Assembly: GCF_002916655.1 (NCBI RefSeq)
Contig: NZ_PPSM01000025.1
Span: forward strand, 124,001-188,000
Source of the DNA: Novosphingobium sp. HII-3
Lineage (GTDB): Bacteria; Pseudomonadota; Alphaproteobacteria; Sphingomonadales; Sphingomonadaceae
DNA length: 64,000 nt
Direction of reading: 5' to 3'
The position numbers and the translations under genes were made by a program. The number at the start of each line of letters is the position of its first letter. Position 1 is the stretch's first letter. Of this stretch, positions 1 to 17,321 are shown piece by piece. The notes under the pieces are model-generated. The model made no database searches. It saw only the letters and a list, made by a program, of their open reading frames with translations, and was not told where the DNA came from.

Positions 1-1162
1 CCGCCACCACGGCCTGAAGCCCGTCGGTGAGCTGAAATACCGCTGCCACGAACAGAAACTGCACCGCGAATGCCACCATCTCGGCATTTTCCGGTGCCCC
101 GACATCCACATAGGCCGAGATGATCGTGCGCGGGATCAGGAACATGACGAGGGCCGAGAGGCCGACAAAAGCCATGCCGGTCGCGATGGCAGCCCAGCCG
201 GCGCGCCCGATGGCGTCGCGGTCGGCCGCGCCGTAGTGATAGCCCACACGAATGGTCGCAGCCTGGCCGATGCCGAAGGGAACCTGGAACGCGAAGGCCG
301 CGATCTGCAGCGCCACCGTGTGAGCGGCCAGTTCCGTCTCGCCAACGCGGCCCATCAGGAATGCCGCGCCGGAAAACAGCCCGCCTTCCGCGACGAGGGT
401 CGCCGAGATCGGCAGCCCCAGGCGCAGCATCTGCTTCAATCGCTGCCACTCCGGCCGCCAGAAACGCCCGAAGACATGGAACCGCCGCAGCCTCTGGTTG
501 AAACGGATCGCCAGGACGTACGCTATTACCGTCGCGCACGCCGTGATCACGCTCGCCATCGCCGAGCCGGTCAGGCCGAACGCCGGAGCGCCGAAGTTGC
601 CGAACACCAGGATATAGTTGCCCAGCGCGTTCACCCCGATCGCAAGAGCCGTGATGACAGTGGCGAAAACCGGCCAGCCCAGCGCGGATACGAAGGTGCG
701 CAGGACGTTCGATACAGCCATCGGCACCAGAGCCAGCGAGACGACCCGGATGAAGTGGCCGGCGATCCGCGCCACCTGTGGGTCCTGACCCGTCAGCAGC
801 ATGATCCGCTCACCCTGGATGCAGATCCCGACAGCCAAGACCCCAAGCCCTACGGCCAGCCACAAGGCCATTCGGGTCGAGCGGCGCACCTCCCTAACCG
901 CGTTGCTCCTGCGCCCGATTTCGGCGGCGATCAGTGGGGCGACCGCGCCCGTCACGCCGTTCAGGCCCATCATCAGGACAGCGACGATGGCGATGGCGAG
1001 GCTCGACGCCGCAAGCGCCTCCTGCCCCAGCCGGGCGACAAATATCACATCCACCGCGAAAACCGCCATTTGCAGCATGTTCGCGACGGCAAGGGGCCCG
1101 GCGAGACGCAGGGTGGCGCCGAGCTCGCAGCGAAAGGGATGGATGTTGTCGCTCTCAGGCAT
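1..1162 (-). CDS. MATE family multidrug/Na+ efflux protein (C-terminus cut by window edge)
   Basis: The reverse strand reads without a stop from an ATG at 1162 to base 1, so the gene continues left of the window. The 387 residues seen begin MPESDNIHPFRC and form a run of about ten hydrophobic helices. Stretches such as AGPLAVANMLQMAVFAVDV near residue 20 and LMGRVGETELAAHTVALQI near residue 290 match the MatE repeat pattern of two six-helix bundles. The family uses Na+ or H+ gradients to export cationic drugs or metabolites from the inner membrane. No convincing Shine-Dalgarno sits before the ATG, so the start is uncertain. The divergent neighbour is a cytochrome c lipoprotein. The substrate cannot be told from sequence. 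Confidence 0.85.
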   Translation of the reverse strand, partial: MPESDNIHPFRCELGATLRLAGPLAVANMLQMAVFAVDVIFVARLGQEALAASSLAIAIVAVLMMGLNGVTGAVAPLIAAEIGRRSNAVREVRRSTRMALWLAVGLGVLAVGICIQGERIMLLTGQDPQVARIAGHFIRVVSLALVPMAVSNVLRTFVSALGWPVFATVITALAIGVNALGNYILVFGNFGAPAFGLTGSAMASVITACATVIAYVLAIRFNQRLRRFHVFGRFWRPEWQRLKQMLRLGLPISATLVAEGGLFSGAAFLMGRVGETELAAHTVALQIAAFAFQVPFGIGQAATIRVGYHYGAADRDAIGRAGWAAIATGMAFVGLSALVMFLIPRTIISAYVDVGAPENAEMVAFAVQFLFVAAVFQLTDGLQAVVA

Positions 1163-1295
1163 GTCGAGCCGGGCGATAGAGACGCCGTCCAGCAGAGGGA
1201 AGCGATTCCTGTCCGCGTGGCAGAGGACGGCGAGGTGCCCCCTTCCCTGAAGCGGACGATCGCACTACCCCGGTGCTGAACAAGGAGCAGACTGC

Positions 1296-1733
1296 ATGAC
1301 GAAGCCGGCGACCCTCTTGGCTCTCTCAATGGCCGCAACGGTGGCCGCCTGCGGTGACAAGGCCCCGGATCAGGCCGCCTCCCCCACAGTATCTTCATCG
1401 CCTGCCGCTGCACCCGCGCCGGCCGGTGCCGCCGCCCTCAGCGATCCCGCGCCGCCGGCCTTCGCCACCTGCCGCTCCTGCCATTCCACGCAGCCGGGCC
1501 AAAACGGCATAGGGCCGAGCCTGCACGGCATCGTCGGCGCAAAGGCCGCCGGTGTGCCGGGTTATGCCTACACCCCTGCGCTGAAGAATGCCGGCATCAC
1601 ATGGACGCGCGATTCGCTCGACACCTGGCTCGCCGGTCCGATCAAGATGGTTCCCGGAACCAGAATGGTCCTGCCCGTGCCCGACGCCGCAAAGCGCAAG
1701 GCCATCATCGATTATCTGGAAACCCTGAAGTGA
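1296..1733 (+). CDS. Monohaem cytochrome c lipoprotein
   Basis: This is a 145-residue class I cytochrome c. The N-terminus is a lipoprotein signal with lipobox ending TVAAC, so Cys19 should be lipidated and the protein membrane-anchored on the periplasmic side. An Ala/Pro linker (residues 25-50) leads to the haem domain. The haem-binding motif CRSCH covers Cys59, Cys62 and His63, and the axial methionine is probably Met118 or Met124 in KMVPGTRM. GIGPSLHGIVG is typical of the c2/c552-like fold. It is probably an electron carrier between membrane complexes, but the partner is not shown. The stop codon overlaps the GTG start of the next gene, so the two are likely translated together. Confidence 0.9.
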   Translation: MTKPATLLALSMAATVAACGDKAPDQAASPTVSSSPAAAPAPAGAAALSDPAPPAFATCRSCHSTQPGQNGIGPSLHGIVGAKAAGVPGYAYTPALKNAGITWTRDSLDTWLAGPIKMVPGTRMVLPVPDAAKRKAIIDYLETLK

Positions 1734-2098
1734 CCGCTCATGAGGTGGCCGCCCTGGCCCAGATACACCAGCTCCTCGCGAAGTGCGCCCAGGCCGGAGA
1801 CACTCGCCGGGCGGAGGACTACGCAGGCTGCTTCACGGCGGATGGCGTTCTCCAGCTCGCGCACGAGACGATCACCGGTCAAGACGCCATCGCTGCCTGG
1901 ATGCACGCGCCATCCCCCATACCGCCCCCGCCCGGCGCCGCCCCGGGCTTCGTCAGCCATCACCTTACGACGTGCCACGTCACCTTCGCCGACCTCCAGA
2001 GCGCCACAGCCCGCACCTACTGGCTCGTCATGAGCGCTGCCGGTCTCGACCACAGCGGCTACTACGTCGACCAGCTGCGCTGCGTGACTGCCGCCTGA
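1730..2098 (+). CDS. SnoaL/NTF2-like small protein
   Basis: The chosen GTG start overlaps the preceding cytochrome stop (GTGA), giving a 122-residue protein beginning VTAHEVAALAQIHQ. The pattern fits the SnoaL_4/NTF2-like cone fold: an N-terminal helix, YAGCFTADGVL near residue 29, a glycine turn (ITGQDAI), paired histidines (FVSHHLTTCHV) and a terminal GYYVDQLR strand. Members include dehydratases, isomerases and ligand-binding proteins of unknown function, so the activity is not assigned. The protein ends soon after the GYYVDQLR strand, where relatives usually carry another 10-20 residues. The downstream bases stay open in another frame, so a frameshift is possible. Confidence 0.7.
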   Translation: MTAHEVAALAQIHQLLAKCAQAGDTRRAEDYAGCFTADGVLQLAHETITGQDAIAAWMHAPSPIPPPPGAAPGFVSHHLTTCHVTFADLQSATARTYWLVMSAAGLDHSGYYVDQLRCVTAA

Positions 2099-2244
2099 CG
2101 CGTTTCCTGTCGCCGCCCACGGACGCTTTGGGTCAGCCCGAGCAGCGTGCTCCACCAGCGGTAAGGCGCCAAACACCGGTAGCGCGCTTCCTGCAACCTT
2201 CCGGAACACAGCACGAGCCGCTGCGCAACGCGAGCCGCGCACAT

Positions 2245-2275
2245 GAAAAAAGGCGGCCCCTCGCGGAGCCGCCTT
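2245..2275 (-). terminator. Rho-independent terminator after rplL
   Basis: Inverted arms AAGGCGGC (2250-2257) and GCCGCCTT (2268-2275) enclose a 10-base loop. On the reverse strand they are followed by a T run (2250-2245). It lies just past the rplL stop codon and ends the rplJ-rplL transcript. Confidence 0.85.
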
Positions 2276-2307
2276 CCTGTTTTCGTCCGGCAACAACCGG
2301 AAGAAGA

Positions 2308-2685
2308 TTACTTGAGCTCGACGGTGCCGCCAGCTTCCTCGATCTTCTTCTTGATGTCTTCGGCTTCAGCCTTCGAAGCGCCTTCCTTGACGGGCTTCGG
2401 AGCGCCTTCGACGAGAGCCTTGGCTTCAGCGAGGCCCAGGCCCGTGATGGCGCGGACTTCCTTGATGACCTGGATCTTCTTGCCACCGTCGCCGGTGAGG
2501 ATCACGTCGAATTCGGTCTTCTCTTCAGCAGCGGCGCCAGCGTCGCCACCGGCAGCCGGAGCGGCTACGGCAACGGCAGCAGCGGCGGAAACGCCCCATG
2601 CTTCTTCAAGAGCCTTGGCGAGGTCAGCGGCCTCGAGGACGGTCAGCTGCGACAGTTCTTCAACAAGCTTGGCGATATCGGCCAT
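2308..2685 (-). CDS. rplL: 50S ribosomal protein L7/L12
   Basis: This is a full-length 125-residue L7/L12. The N-terminal helical dimerisation domain begins [22 protein letters not shown]. An Ala/Gly-rich hinge covers roughly residues 35-55, and the C-terminal factor-binding domain contains EKTEFDVIL and [23 protein letters not shown]. Multiple dimers bind L10 to make the ribosomal stalk, which recruits the GTPase translation factors. It lies 88 bases downstream of rplJ on the same strand, as is usual. A clear terminator follows. The pair points away from rpoB, unlike the usual one-direction arrangement. Confidence 0.98.
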   Translation of the reverse strand: MADIAKLVEELSQLTVLEAADLAKALEEAWGVSAAAAVAVAAPAAGGDAGAAAEEKTEFDVILTGDGGKKIQVIKEVRAITGLGLAEAKALVEGAPKPVKEGASKAEAEDIKKKIEEAGGTVELK

Positions 2686-2773
2686 GTTACTTCACTCCTG
2701 ATCTGTGGTCCCGCCGCGGCCTCATGCCGGCAACGGGATAAATCGCTTAAGAATCGAATGCTGGGCTTGAAGC

Positions 2774-3289
2774 TCAGGCAGCGTCCTTGTCGGCGTAGGC
2801 GGCGAAGACGCGCGCCAGCTTGGCCGCCGGAGCGGTCGAAAGCTGAGCGATCTTGGTCGCCGGAGCCTGGACGAGGCCGATGAGCTTGGCGCGCAGTTCG
2901 TCGAGCGAGGGCATCGAGGCGAGCGCCTTGACACCTTCGGGGGTCAGAACCTGCGAACCCATCGCGCCGCCGACGATCTCGATCTTGTCGGTCGTCTTGG
3001 CGAAATCAACGACAGCCTTGGCGGCAGCGACGGGGTCGACCGAAGTCGCGATGGCCGTCGGGCCGGTCAGGAAGTCGCCAATACCGACATAGTCGGTGTC
3101 CGCGATTGCAAGCTTGGCAAGACGGTTCTTCGCAACCTTGTAGGTCGCACCCGCATCACGCATCTTTCCACGCAGGGCGGTGGACTGCGCCACCGACATG
3201 CCGAGGTTGCGGGTGATCACCACCGCGCCGGCCTCGGAGAAGACCGCGTTGAGCTGGGCGACCGATTCGGCTTTCTGCGAACGATCCAT
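2774..3289 (-). CDS. rplJ: 50S ribosomal protein L10
   Basis: The 171-residue L10 begins [17 protein letters not shown], with the typical [25 protein letters not shown] and [13 protein letters not shown] segments of the rRNA-binding domain. The C-terminal helix (from about residue 135) binds L7/L12 dimers. A good Shine-Dalgarno (GAAGGAGT on the reverse strand, about 3292-3302) precedes the ATG. In many bacteria L10 represses its own operon by binding the mRNA leader. The leader here should lie in 3290-3560 on the reverse strand, and it holds a short CGTGTT/AACACG hairpin near 3400-3412. No rplK or rplA is seen upstream on this strand. Confidence 0.98.
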   Translation of the reverse strand: MDRSQKAESVAQLNAVFSEAGAVVITRNLGMSVAQSTALRGKMRDAGATYKVAKNRLAKLAIADTDYVGIGDFLTGPTAIATSVDPVAAAKAVVDFAKTTDKIEIVGGAMGSQVLTPEGVKALASMPSLDELRAKLIGLVQAPATKIAQLSTAPAAKLARVFAAYADKDAA

Positions 3290-3903
3290 GCCTTACTCCT
3301 TCACAATGGCTGCAATGAGCGAACCCACCGCAGCCGGCTACGTATTGTCCAGAGCACTGTCAGCACCCTGGGCGAGTCCGTCGAAGGGGAAGGAGTTTCG
3401 TGTTGAACACGAATTTGGCACCACGCTCTAAGGAGCGAGAACCGGGTAATTTCCTTTTCCCCGTCTAGGCTGCAAATTAAGAGAGAAGCTCTCGGCAGCG
3501 GTCTCGGACGGATGACCGATGGGAATCAACCCGCCGGTCGAGCGGCCCAATGGCTGATGACCGCATCTGAGTCAAGGCGGCACGGTTCCGAAAAGCCGCG
3601 AAAACCCGCGCCGAATTGACTCTGCGGGGCACGTGCCATATATGCGGCGCTCGCTCGACCGCTTCGAGCAAGGCGGGTCCATGCGCGGGGACACGCCCGG
3701 GAAGGAGGCGGTCGGGATTTCATCCGACGTAGAAGGCTGCAGGCCGCAGGAGTTCCGAATGGCGGATTTCCATGTGCCAGGCGGCCTTTCTTGCGTTCCG
3801 GATGGCTTGCCTCGCGGCAGGCGACCGTCACTCGCGACGACGAATTTTCATGGGGCCGCTTCGGTAGCGAATCGGCTCTCACACGAAGAGGCAAGACCAG
3901 CTC
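3290..3903. other. Divergent intergenic region between rplJ and rpoB
   Basis: These 614 bases separate the leftward rplJL genes from rightward rpoBC. They must hold promoters for both directions and the rplJ leader. I can place a rightward promoter (3616-3644) and a small hairpin near 3400 in the rplJ leader. An ATG at 3760, preceded by AGGAG, opens a short frame (MADFHVPGGLSC...) that runs into rpoB out of frame. I cannot tell whether it is translated. No tRNA or other gene is visible. Confidence 0.6.
3616..3644 (+). promoter_or_regulatory. Probable sigma-70 type promoter for rpoBC
   Basis: TTGACT (3616-3621) and TATATG (3639-3644) are separated by exactly 17 bases, a good match to the -35/-10 consensus. 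Transcription from about 3651 would give a leader of about 250 bases before the rpoB ATG. The assignment rests on sequence match alone. Confidence 0.6.
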
Positions 3904-8070
<4,167 letters not shown>

Positions 8071-8078
8071 GGAACTCA

Positions 8079-8101
8079 GGGCGGGGCTTCGGCCTCGCCC
8101 C
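8079..8101 (+). other. GC-rich hairpin between rpoB and rpoC
   Basis: GGGCGGGGC, TTCG, GCCTCGCCC forms a nine-pair stem with a tetraloop right after the rpoB stop. No T run follows, so it is more likely an RNA processing or stability element than a terminator. Confidence 0.5.
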
Positions 8102-8144
8102 CTCCCCGCCCGGAAAAAGAATTCACCCCCAGAGGGATTGAACT

Positions 8145-12443
<4,299 letters not shown>

Positions 12444-12471
12444 GCCGGCCTGACCGCAAGCCAACGAATTG

Positions 12472-12502
12472 GCCCCGTCGGAGCGATCCGGCGGGGCTTT
12501 TT
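12472..12502 (+). terminator. Rho-independent terminator of rpoBC
   Basis: GCCCCGTCGGA (12472-12482) pairs with TCCGGCGGGGC (12487-12497) with one G-U wobble and a four-base loop. It is followed by TTTTT. It sits 28 bases past the rpoC stop. Confidence 0.9.
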
Positions 12503-12771
12503 CGTGAACCGCTTCTGTAACCAAAAAGTCACACCTTCTGCATCTTTGCACCGCACCGGAACCCTGCATTCCGCCGGGCGCTTAACCTGCGAGACGGATG
12601 GAACGTCGAGATCGTTGAGTGCAGCCGGTTGATCGGGCCTGGCGGGGTTTCCTGTACCAGGCAGACTTGCCGCCGGACCGGGCACTCATGGTCCTCAGGG
12701 ATGCGTCCACCACCCTCGCCCGGTGAACACATGTCGGGAAGCCGAATGCTTCCTCGGTACGGAGTATTATG
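12503..12771. other. Intergenic stretch upstream of the outer-membrane barrel gene
   Basis: I see no gene in these bases. They should hold the promoter for the barrel gene at 12772, but no clear -35/-10 pair stands out. GGAG at 12761-12764 serves as its ribosome site. Confidence 0.5.
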
Positions 12772-13347
12772 ATGAAGAAAATCGCCCTTCTGGCGGCCGC
12801 CTTGGTGGCCTCGCTTCCCGCAGCGGCTTTCGCACAGGACCAAAGCACCACCACCGCCGCGGACACGGCACCCGACGGCACCCCCGCCTTCGGCATCGAG
12901 CCTTACGTCGGCATCATGGGTGGCTATGACACTTATGATCGCAACAGCGAGTTCGGCTCGCCTCGCGGTGGCAACATGAACGGCGGACTCATCCAGGGTG
13001 TGCTTGGCGTGAATGTCCCGCTTGGCCCCGTTTTCGTTGGTGTCGAAGGCAATGTGGCGAAAGGCTTTGGAGATATCGACTGGGAATACGGGGTGAAGGG
13101 TCGCCTTGGCGCCCGCGCAGGCGATAGCGGCATGATCTACGCCAGCGCCGGGCACGAATGGGTAAACGGGAAGCGCGCCTATTCCGACGAGAAGGACTGG
13201 ATCTACGGTGTCGGCGTTGAAGTTGGCCCCAAGGACATCGGTCTGGGTGGCATCACCGGCAACAGCGGCATCCGCTTCCGTTTCGAGGTCGACACCTACG
13301 ACTTCGACAGCATCCGTCCGATGGCCGGCGCCGTCTTCCACTTCTGA
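12772..13347 (+). CDS. Outer-membrane beta-barrel (opacity/OmpA-like porin family) protein
   Basis: There are two adjacent ATGs (12769 and 12772). The second is better spaced from GGAG, giving a 191-residue precursor. The signal peptide is MKKIALLAAALVASLPAAAFAQ. The mature part begins with a low-complexity Ala/Thr stretch. It continues with alternating hydrophobic strands rich in Gly and aromatic residues (IEPYVGIMGGYDTY, VFVGVEGNVAKGFG, GMIYASAGHEW) and ends in AGAVFHF. A terminal Phe in a beta strand is the classic Bam recognition signal. The size fits an eight-strand barrel. The function is not known; related proteins are structural or adhesion porins. It is monocistronic, between two terminators. 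Confidence 0.8.
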   Translation: MKKIALLAAALVASLPAAAFAQDQSTTTAADTAPDGTPAFGIEPYVGIMGGYDTYDRNSEFGSPRGGNMNGGLIQGVLGVNVPLGPVFVGVEGNVAKGFGDIDWEYGVKGRLGARAGDSGMIYASAGHEWVNGKRAYSDEKDWIYGVGVEVGPKDIGLGGITGNSGIRFRFEVDTYDFDSIRPMAGAVFHF

Positions 13348-13390
13348 TCGCCTTTAGCGAACAGCACGTCAGCCTCGCCTGACAAAGAAG

Positions 13391-13424
13391 AAGCCGCCCC
13401 CGGTTCACCCGCGGGGCGGCTTTT
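13391..13424. terminator. Bidirectional terminator between barrel gene and ispG
   Basis: AAGCCGCCCC (13391-13400) and GGGGCGGCTT (13413-13422) form a 10-bp stem followed by TTTT on the plus strand. The A-rich left flank gives a weaker T-rich tail on the other strand. It separates two convergent genes. Confidence 0.8.
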
Positions 13425-13492
13425 CTGTTCCTGAAGAGACGGTCGGTTCAGCAATCAGGAGCCGCACTGGCGCGCAGCTCCGTCTGCTCAGC

Positions 13493-14620
13493 TCATTCCG
13501 CCGCCTGAGCCTCAACGGCGTTTGCAGCCTCTATCTGCGCTGCCTTGGCCTCCACCAGCGAGACGATGTGGTCCAGCATCTCCTCGCTCTGGACGGTATG
13601 GTCGGTCACGCCTGACAGGTAGACCATGTGCTTGCCGTTGCCGCCGCCCGTCAGGCCGATGTCGGTCTCTCGCGCCTCTCCGGGACCGTTCACGACACAG
13701 CCAAGTACGGAGAGCGAAAGCGGTGTCTTGATGTGCTGCAAGCGCTCTTCCAGCGCTTCCACGGTGCGAATGACGTCGAAACCCTGACGCGCGCAGGACG
13801 GGCAGGAAACGACACGAACGCCGCGGGTGCGCAGGCCAAGCGCCTTCAGCATCTCGAAACCGACGCGCACTTCCTCCTCCGGTTCGGCCGAGAGCGACAC
13901 GCGCAGGGTGTCGCCGATGCCTGACCACAGGAGCATTCCCATGCCGATCGAGGACTTCACGGTGCCGCCGATCAGGCCGCCCGCCTCAGTAATCCCCAGG
14001 TGCAGCGGGCAGTCAACCGCCTCGGCCAGCCCCTGGTAAGCGGCAACGGCGAGGAAGACGTCGCTGGCCTTCACGGCCACCTTGTATTGGTGAAAGTCGT
14101 GGTCCTGCAGCAACTTGATATGATCAAGCGCTGATTCCACAAGCGCTTCGGGGCAAGGTTCGCCATACTTCTCAAGAAGATCCTTCTCGAGACTCCCGGC
14201 GTTGACGCCGATGCGAATTGCGCAGCCATTCGCCTTGGCAGCCCGCACCACTTCGGCAACGCGATCGTCGCCGCCGATGTTGCCCGGATTGATGCGCAGA
14301 CAGGCCGCCCCCGCATCCGCCGCTTCCAGCGCACGCTTGTAGTGGAAGTGGATGTCGGCGATCAGCGGCACTCGCGCCTCTCGGGCGATCTGGCGGAACG
14401 CTGCCGTGCTTTCCACATCCGGGCAGGAAACGCGGATGAGGTCAGCCCCTGCATCTTCGCAGCGGCGAATCTGGTCGATCGTCGCCTTCGCGTCGGATGT
14501 CAGGGTGTTGGTCATGGTCTGGACCGTGATCGGGGCGTCGCCACCCACGGGCACGGTGCCGACCATGATCTGGCGGCTCTTGCGGCGCTCGATATCGCGC
14601 CATGGACGAACGGAGGACAT
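13493..14620 (-). CDS. ispG: (E)-4-hydroxy-3-methylbut-2-enyl-diphosphate synthase (flavodoxin)
   Basis: This 375-residue IspG/GcpE catalyses the next-to-last step of the MEP isoprenoid pathway, the reductive ring opening of MEcPP to HMBPP. The N-terminal TIM barrel contains [31 protein letters not shown] and LRINPGNIG. The C-terminal 4Fe-4S domain has the cysteines of SCPSCARQ (near residue 271) and [11 protein letters not shown] (near 306), plus the conserved NGPGE glutamate. The short form without an insert is the usual bacterial type. It appears to be a single gene. The downstream barrel gene is convergent, and a GNAT gene lies 172 bases upstream on the same strand. Confidence 0.98.
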   Translation of the reverse strand: MSSVRPWRDIERRKSRQIMVGTVPVGGDAPITVQTMTNTLTSDAKATIDQIRRCEDAGADLIRVSCPDVESTAAFRQIAREARVPLIADIHFHYKRALEAADAGAACLRINPGNIGGDDRVAEVVRAAKANGCAIRIGVNAGSLEKDLLEKYGEPCPEALVESALDHIKLLQDHDFHQYKVAVKASDVFLAVAAYQGLAEAVDCPLHLGITEAGGLIGGTVKSSIGMGMLLWSGIGDTLRVSLSAEPEEEVRVGFEMLKALGLRTRGVRVVSCPSCARQGFDVIRTVEALEERLQHIKTPLSLSVLGCVVNGPGEARETDIGLTGGGNGKHMVYLSGVTDHTVQSEEMLDHIVSLVEAKAAQIEAANAVEAQAAE

Positions 14621-14792
14621 GCCTTCTCTATAGGCGCATGAGGTGACGGTTTGAAGCCGCTTTACGTCGCAACAACGCCGGGTCTTCTTCCCCTGAAAGC
14701 AGGGGGTGTATCAGCTGTGATCCGTCCACCCTCCCGAGCCTCTCCGAAGTGTTCAAAGGGTGGCGAAGCTCCAGACGGGCCGGAGCGCGCGC

Positions 14793-15305
14793 CTAAAGGA
14801 GCCTGGCGAAGAGGAACTCCTCATCCCGGTGATCCCCAACCATGAAATGAATGTCCGCAACTTTCGAGAAGCCATAGCGAGCGTAGAACTTCTGTGCGCC
14901 TGGATTGTCCGAATAGACGGACAGCTGCATCTCGTCCGCCCCGAAGATCGCGGCTTCCGCCAGCGCCCAGTCCATCAGTTGCGAGCCGATACCTTGTCCC
15001 GTCGCCTCGGGGTCGGTGTAGAGTTGCTTGAGCTCGATGGTGCGCTGGCCCCGTGCATACTCGGGCCAGGCGCAGTTCATCACCAGCTTGCAGAACCCGA
15101 GCAGACGCCCCTGCTCTTCGGCCACCATGATGCGCATCCCGGGATCATCAAGTTCCGTGGCTATCTTTTCTTCCGAGTGCGAAGCCGCAAGAAAGGCCGC
15201 CAGATTTTCCGGCACGTAGAGGTGACCGAACTTGGCAACGAAGCTGCGGGCGCCAAGATCTGCGAGTGCCGAAGCATCATCGGTGCGCGCGAGGCGTAGG
15301 CTCAT
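14793..15305 (-). CDS. GNAT family N-acetyltransferase
   Basis: The ATG at 15305 (MSLRLARTDD) gives 170 residues; a TTG nine codons upstream is the alternative. The GNAT fold is clear. It shows an N-terminal beta-alpha pair, MRIMVAEEQGRLLGFCKL, IELKQLYTDPEATGQGIGSQ with the acetyl-CoA pyrophosphate loop (Q/RxxGxG/A as TGQGIGSQL near residue 107), and the late NPGAQKFYARYGF motif. It transfers acetyl groups from acetyl-CoA to an unknown amine, possibly a protein N-terminus, polyamine or antibiotic. Nothing around it points to the substrate. It stands alone between ispG and glmS on the same strand. Confidence 0.85.
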   Translation of the reverse strand: MSLRLARTDDASALADLGARSFVAKFGHLYVPENLAAFLAASHSEEKIATELDDPGMRIMVAEEQGRLLGFCKLVMNCAWPEYARGQRTIELKQLYTDPEATGQGIGSQLMDWALAEAAIFGADEMQLSVYSDNPGAQKFYARYGFSKVADIHFMVGDHRDEEFLFARLL

Positions 15306-15497
15306 CGTCAATTGCTGCTTTGTCCCTGTCAAAGATGAGGGGCCGACGGACCAGCGGGAGGTTGCCGCGAGGGTTCAAAGGGCACCCACGCTGACGCTGA
15401 CCACAATCGCGCCTGCCGACCCACCGCCTCGTGACGGGAACCGCTTACCGCTCAGGCGGTATTCGACCGTTCCAAGGCGGTGAACAGGCTATCAGCT

Positions 15498-17321
15498 TTA
15501 TTCCACCGTCACGCTTTTGGCGAGGTTTCGGGGCTGGTCCACGTCGGTGCCCTTTGCACAAGCCACATGATAGGCCAGAAGCTGGACCGGCACTGCGTAG
15601 ATGAGCGGAGCGATCAGGGGATGCACCTGCGGCATCTCGATCGTCGCGATGCAGCCGTCACCGGCTTCGGCAATGCCGGCAGCGTCGGAGATCAGCACGA
15701 CCTTGCCGCCGCGGGCGCGCACCTCCTGCATGTTGCTGACGGTCTTCTCGAACAGCGGGCCTGAAGGGGCCAGAACGATGACGGGCACCGCCTCGTCGAT
15801 GAGCGCGATGGGGCCATGCTTCATCTCCCCGGAAGCATAGCCTTCAGCATGAATGTAGCTGATTTCCTTCAGCTTCAGCGCCCCTTCGAGAGCAAGCGGG
15901 TAATCCGGCCCACGGCCGAGATACAGCACGTCGCGTGCGGGAGCGATGAGGTGCGCCATAGCCGCGATCTCGTCGTCATGGGCCAGTGCGGCGTTGAAGC
16001 AGGCAGGCACCTCGAGCAGATGCTGGACGACCTCGGCCTCTTCCGCCCGGTCCATCCGGCCCCGCTTCACCGCGAGGTGAGCAGCCAGCGCGGCCAGAAC
16101 GGCGAGCTGGCAAGTGAAGGCCTTGGTCGAGGCGACGCCGATTTCCGGACCCGCGTGTGTGGGAAGGAGGAGGTCCGCCTCCCGCGCCATGGAACTGGTC
16201 GGCACATTGACGACAACGGCAATGGTCTGACCGGCCGCCCTGCAATGGCGAAGGGCGGCAAGGGTGTCGGCCGTTTCGCCCGACTGGGAAATGAAAAGTG
16301 CCAGCCCGCCCGGTTCGAGGACCGGATCGCGGTAGCGAAATTCGCTGGCGACATCGATATCGACCGGGAGCCGCGCGAATGTCTCGAGCCAGTACTTGGC
16401 AATCATGCCCGCATAGTAGCTCGTTCCGCATGCCACGATGGTGATGCGCTTGATCGTGGAAAGATCGAAATCGATCTGCGGCAGAGCCACAGATTGATCG
16501 ACCTGGCGGAGATAGGAACGGAGCGTCTGCGCCACGACAGTCGGCTGCTCGAAGATCTCCTTCTGCATGAAGTGGCGATAGTTCCCCTTCTCGATCGCGA
16601 TGACCGAAGCGCCCGAGTGGACCACCTCGCGCTCGACCGGATTGTTCTGGGCATCATAGATGCGCGCGCCGTCGCGCGTGATGACGACCCAATCGCCTTC
16701 CTCCAGATACGTGATCTGCTGGGTCAAAGGCGCCAAAGCCAGAGCGTCGGAACCTAGGTAGGTTTCACCGTCTCCATAGCCGACCACGAGCGGCGACCCC
16801 AGCCGTGCGCCGATCAGCATGTTCGGGTAGCGTTTGAAGGCGATTGCCAGGGCGAAGGCACCGCGCAGTTCTGGAAGGACAGCTTTGACCGCGTCTTCCG
16901 GCGCCAGTCCCGCTTCTACCTGCTCCGATATGAGGTGAGCCACCACTTCCGTGTCGGTCTGGCTTTCAAATGTCCGACCACGGGCTTCGAGCCCCTCGCG
17001 CAGCGGCTTGAAGTTCTCGATGATGCCGTTGTGAACCAGCGCCAGTTCGGACGTCGCATGGGGGTGGGCATTGACAGCTGTCGGTGCTCCATGGGTCGCC
17101 CAGCGGGTATGCGCGATACCGGTGAAGCCAGGGGCAGGATTGCCGCCGATTTCCTTCACCAGGTTGTTTAGCTTCCCTTCGGCGCGGCGACGGACAAGCT
17201 CGCCCTGGAAAAGCGTACAGACGCCTGCGCTGTCATAGCCGCGGTACTCCATACGCCGTAAGCCGTCGACCAGGCGATCTGCCACGTCTTCCTTACCGAC
17301 AATGCCGATGATGCCACACAT
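15498..17321 (-). CDS. glmS: Glutamine-fructose-6-phosphate aminotransferase (isomerising)
   Basis: The 607-residue GlmS begins MCGIIGIVGKEDVADRLVDG, where Cys2 is the nucleophile of the N-terminal glutaminase domain (EYRGYDSAGV and THGAPTAVNAHPH follow). The two sugar-isomerase (SIS) domains follow, with SQSGETADTLAALRHC near residue 347 and the second half from about 455. The C-terminus ends RNLAKSVTVE as in all GlmS. It makes glucosamine-6-phosphate for peptidoglycan and lipopolysaccharide. GlmM, the next enzyme, lies far away at 60071. No glmU is adjacent. The ribosome site before the ATG is weak (GACGAGC). Confidence 0.98.
   Translation of the reverse strand: MCGIIGIVGKEDVADRLVDGLRRMEYRGYDSAGVCTLFQGELVRRRAEGKLNNLVKEIGGNPAPGFTGIAHTRWATHGAPTAVNAHPHATSELALVHNGIIENFKPLREGLEARGRTFESQTDTEVVAHLISEQVEAGLAPEDAVKAVLPELRGAFALAIAFKRYPNMLIGARLGSPLVVGYGDGETYLGSDALALAPLTQQITYLEEGDWVVITRDGARIYDAQNNPVEREVVHSGASVIAIEKGNYRHFMQKEIFEQPTVVAQTLRSYLRQVDQSVALPQIDFDLSTIKRITIVACGTSYYAGMIAKYWLETFARLPVDIDVASEFRYRDPVLEPGGLALFISQSGETADTLAALRHCRAAGQTIAVVVNVPTSSMAREADLLLPTHAGPEIGVASTKAFTCQLAVLAALAAHLAVKRGRMDRAEEAEVVQHLLEVPACFNAALAHDDEIAAMAHLIAPARDVLYLGRGPDYPLALEGALKLKEISYIHAEGYASGEMKHGPIALIDEAVPVIVLAPSGPLFEKTVSNMQEVRARGGKVVLISDAAGIAEAGDGCIATIEMPQVHPLIAPLIYAVPVQLLAYHVACAKGTDVDQPRNLAKSVTVE

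Noticed and set aside
236-1279. A plus-strand 347-codon frame over the MATE gene
   Set aside because: The minus strand encodes a clear MATE transporter running off the edge; the plus product is Arg/His/Gln-rich and non-protein-like.
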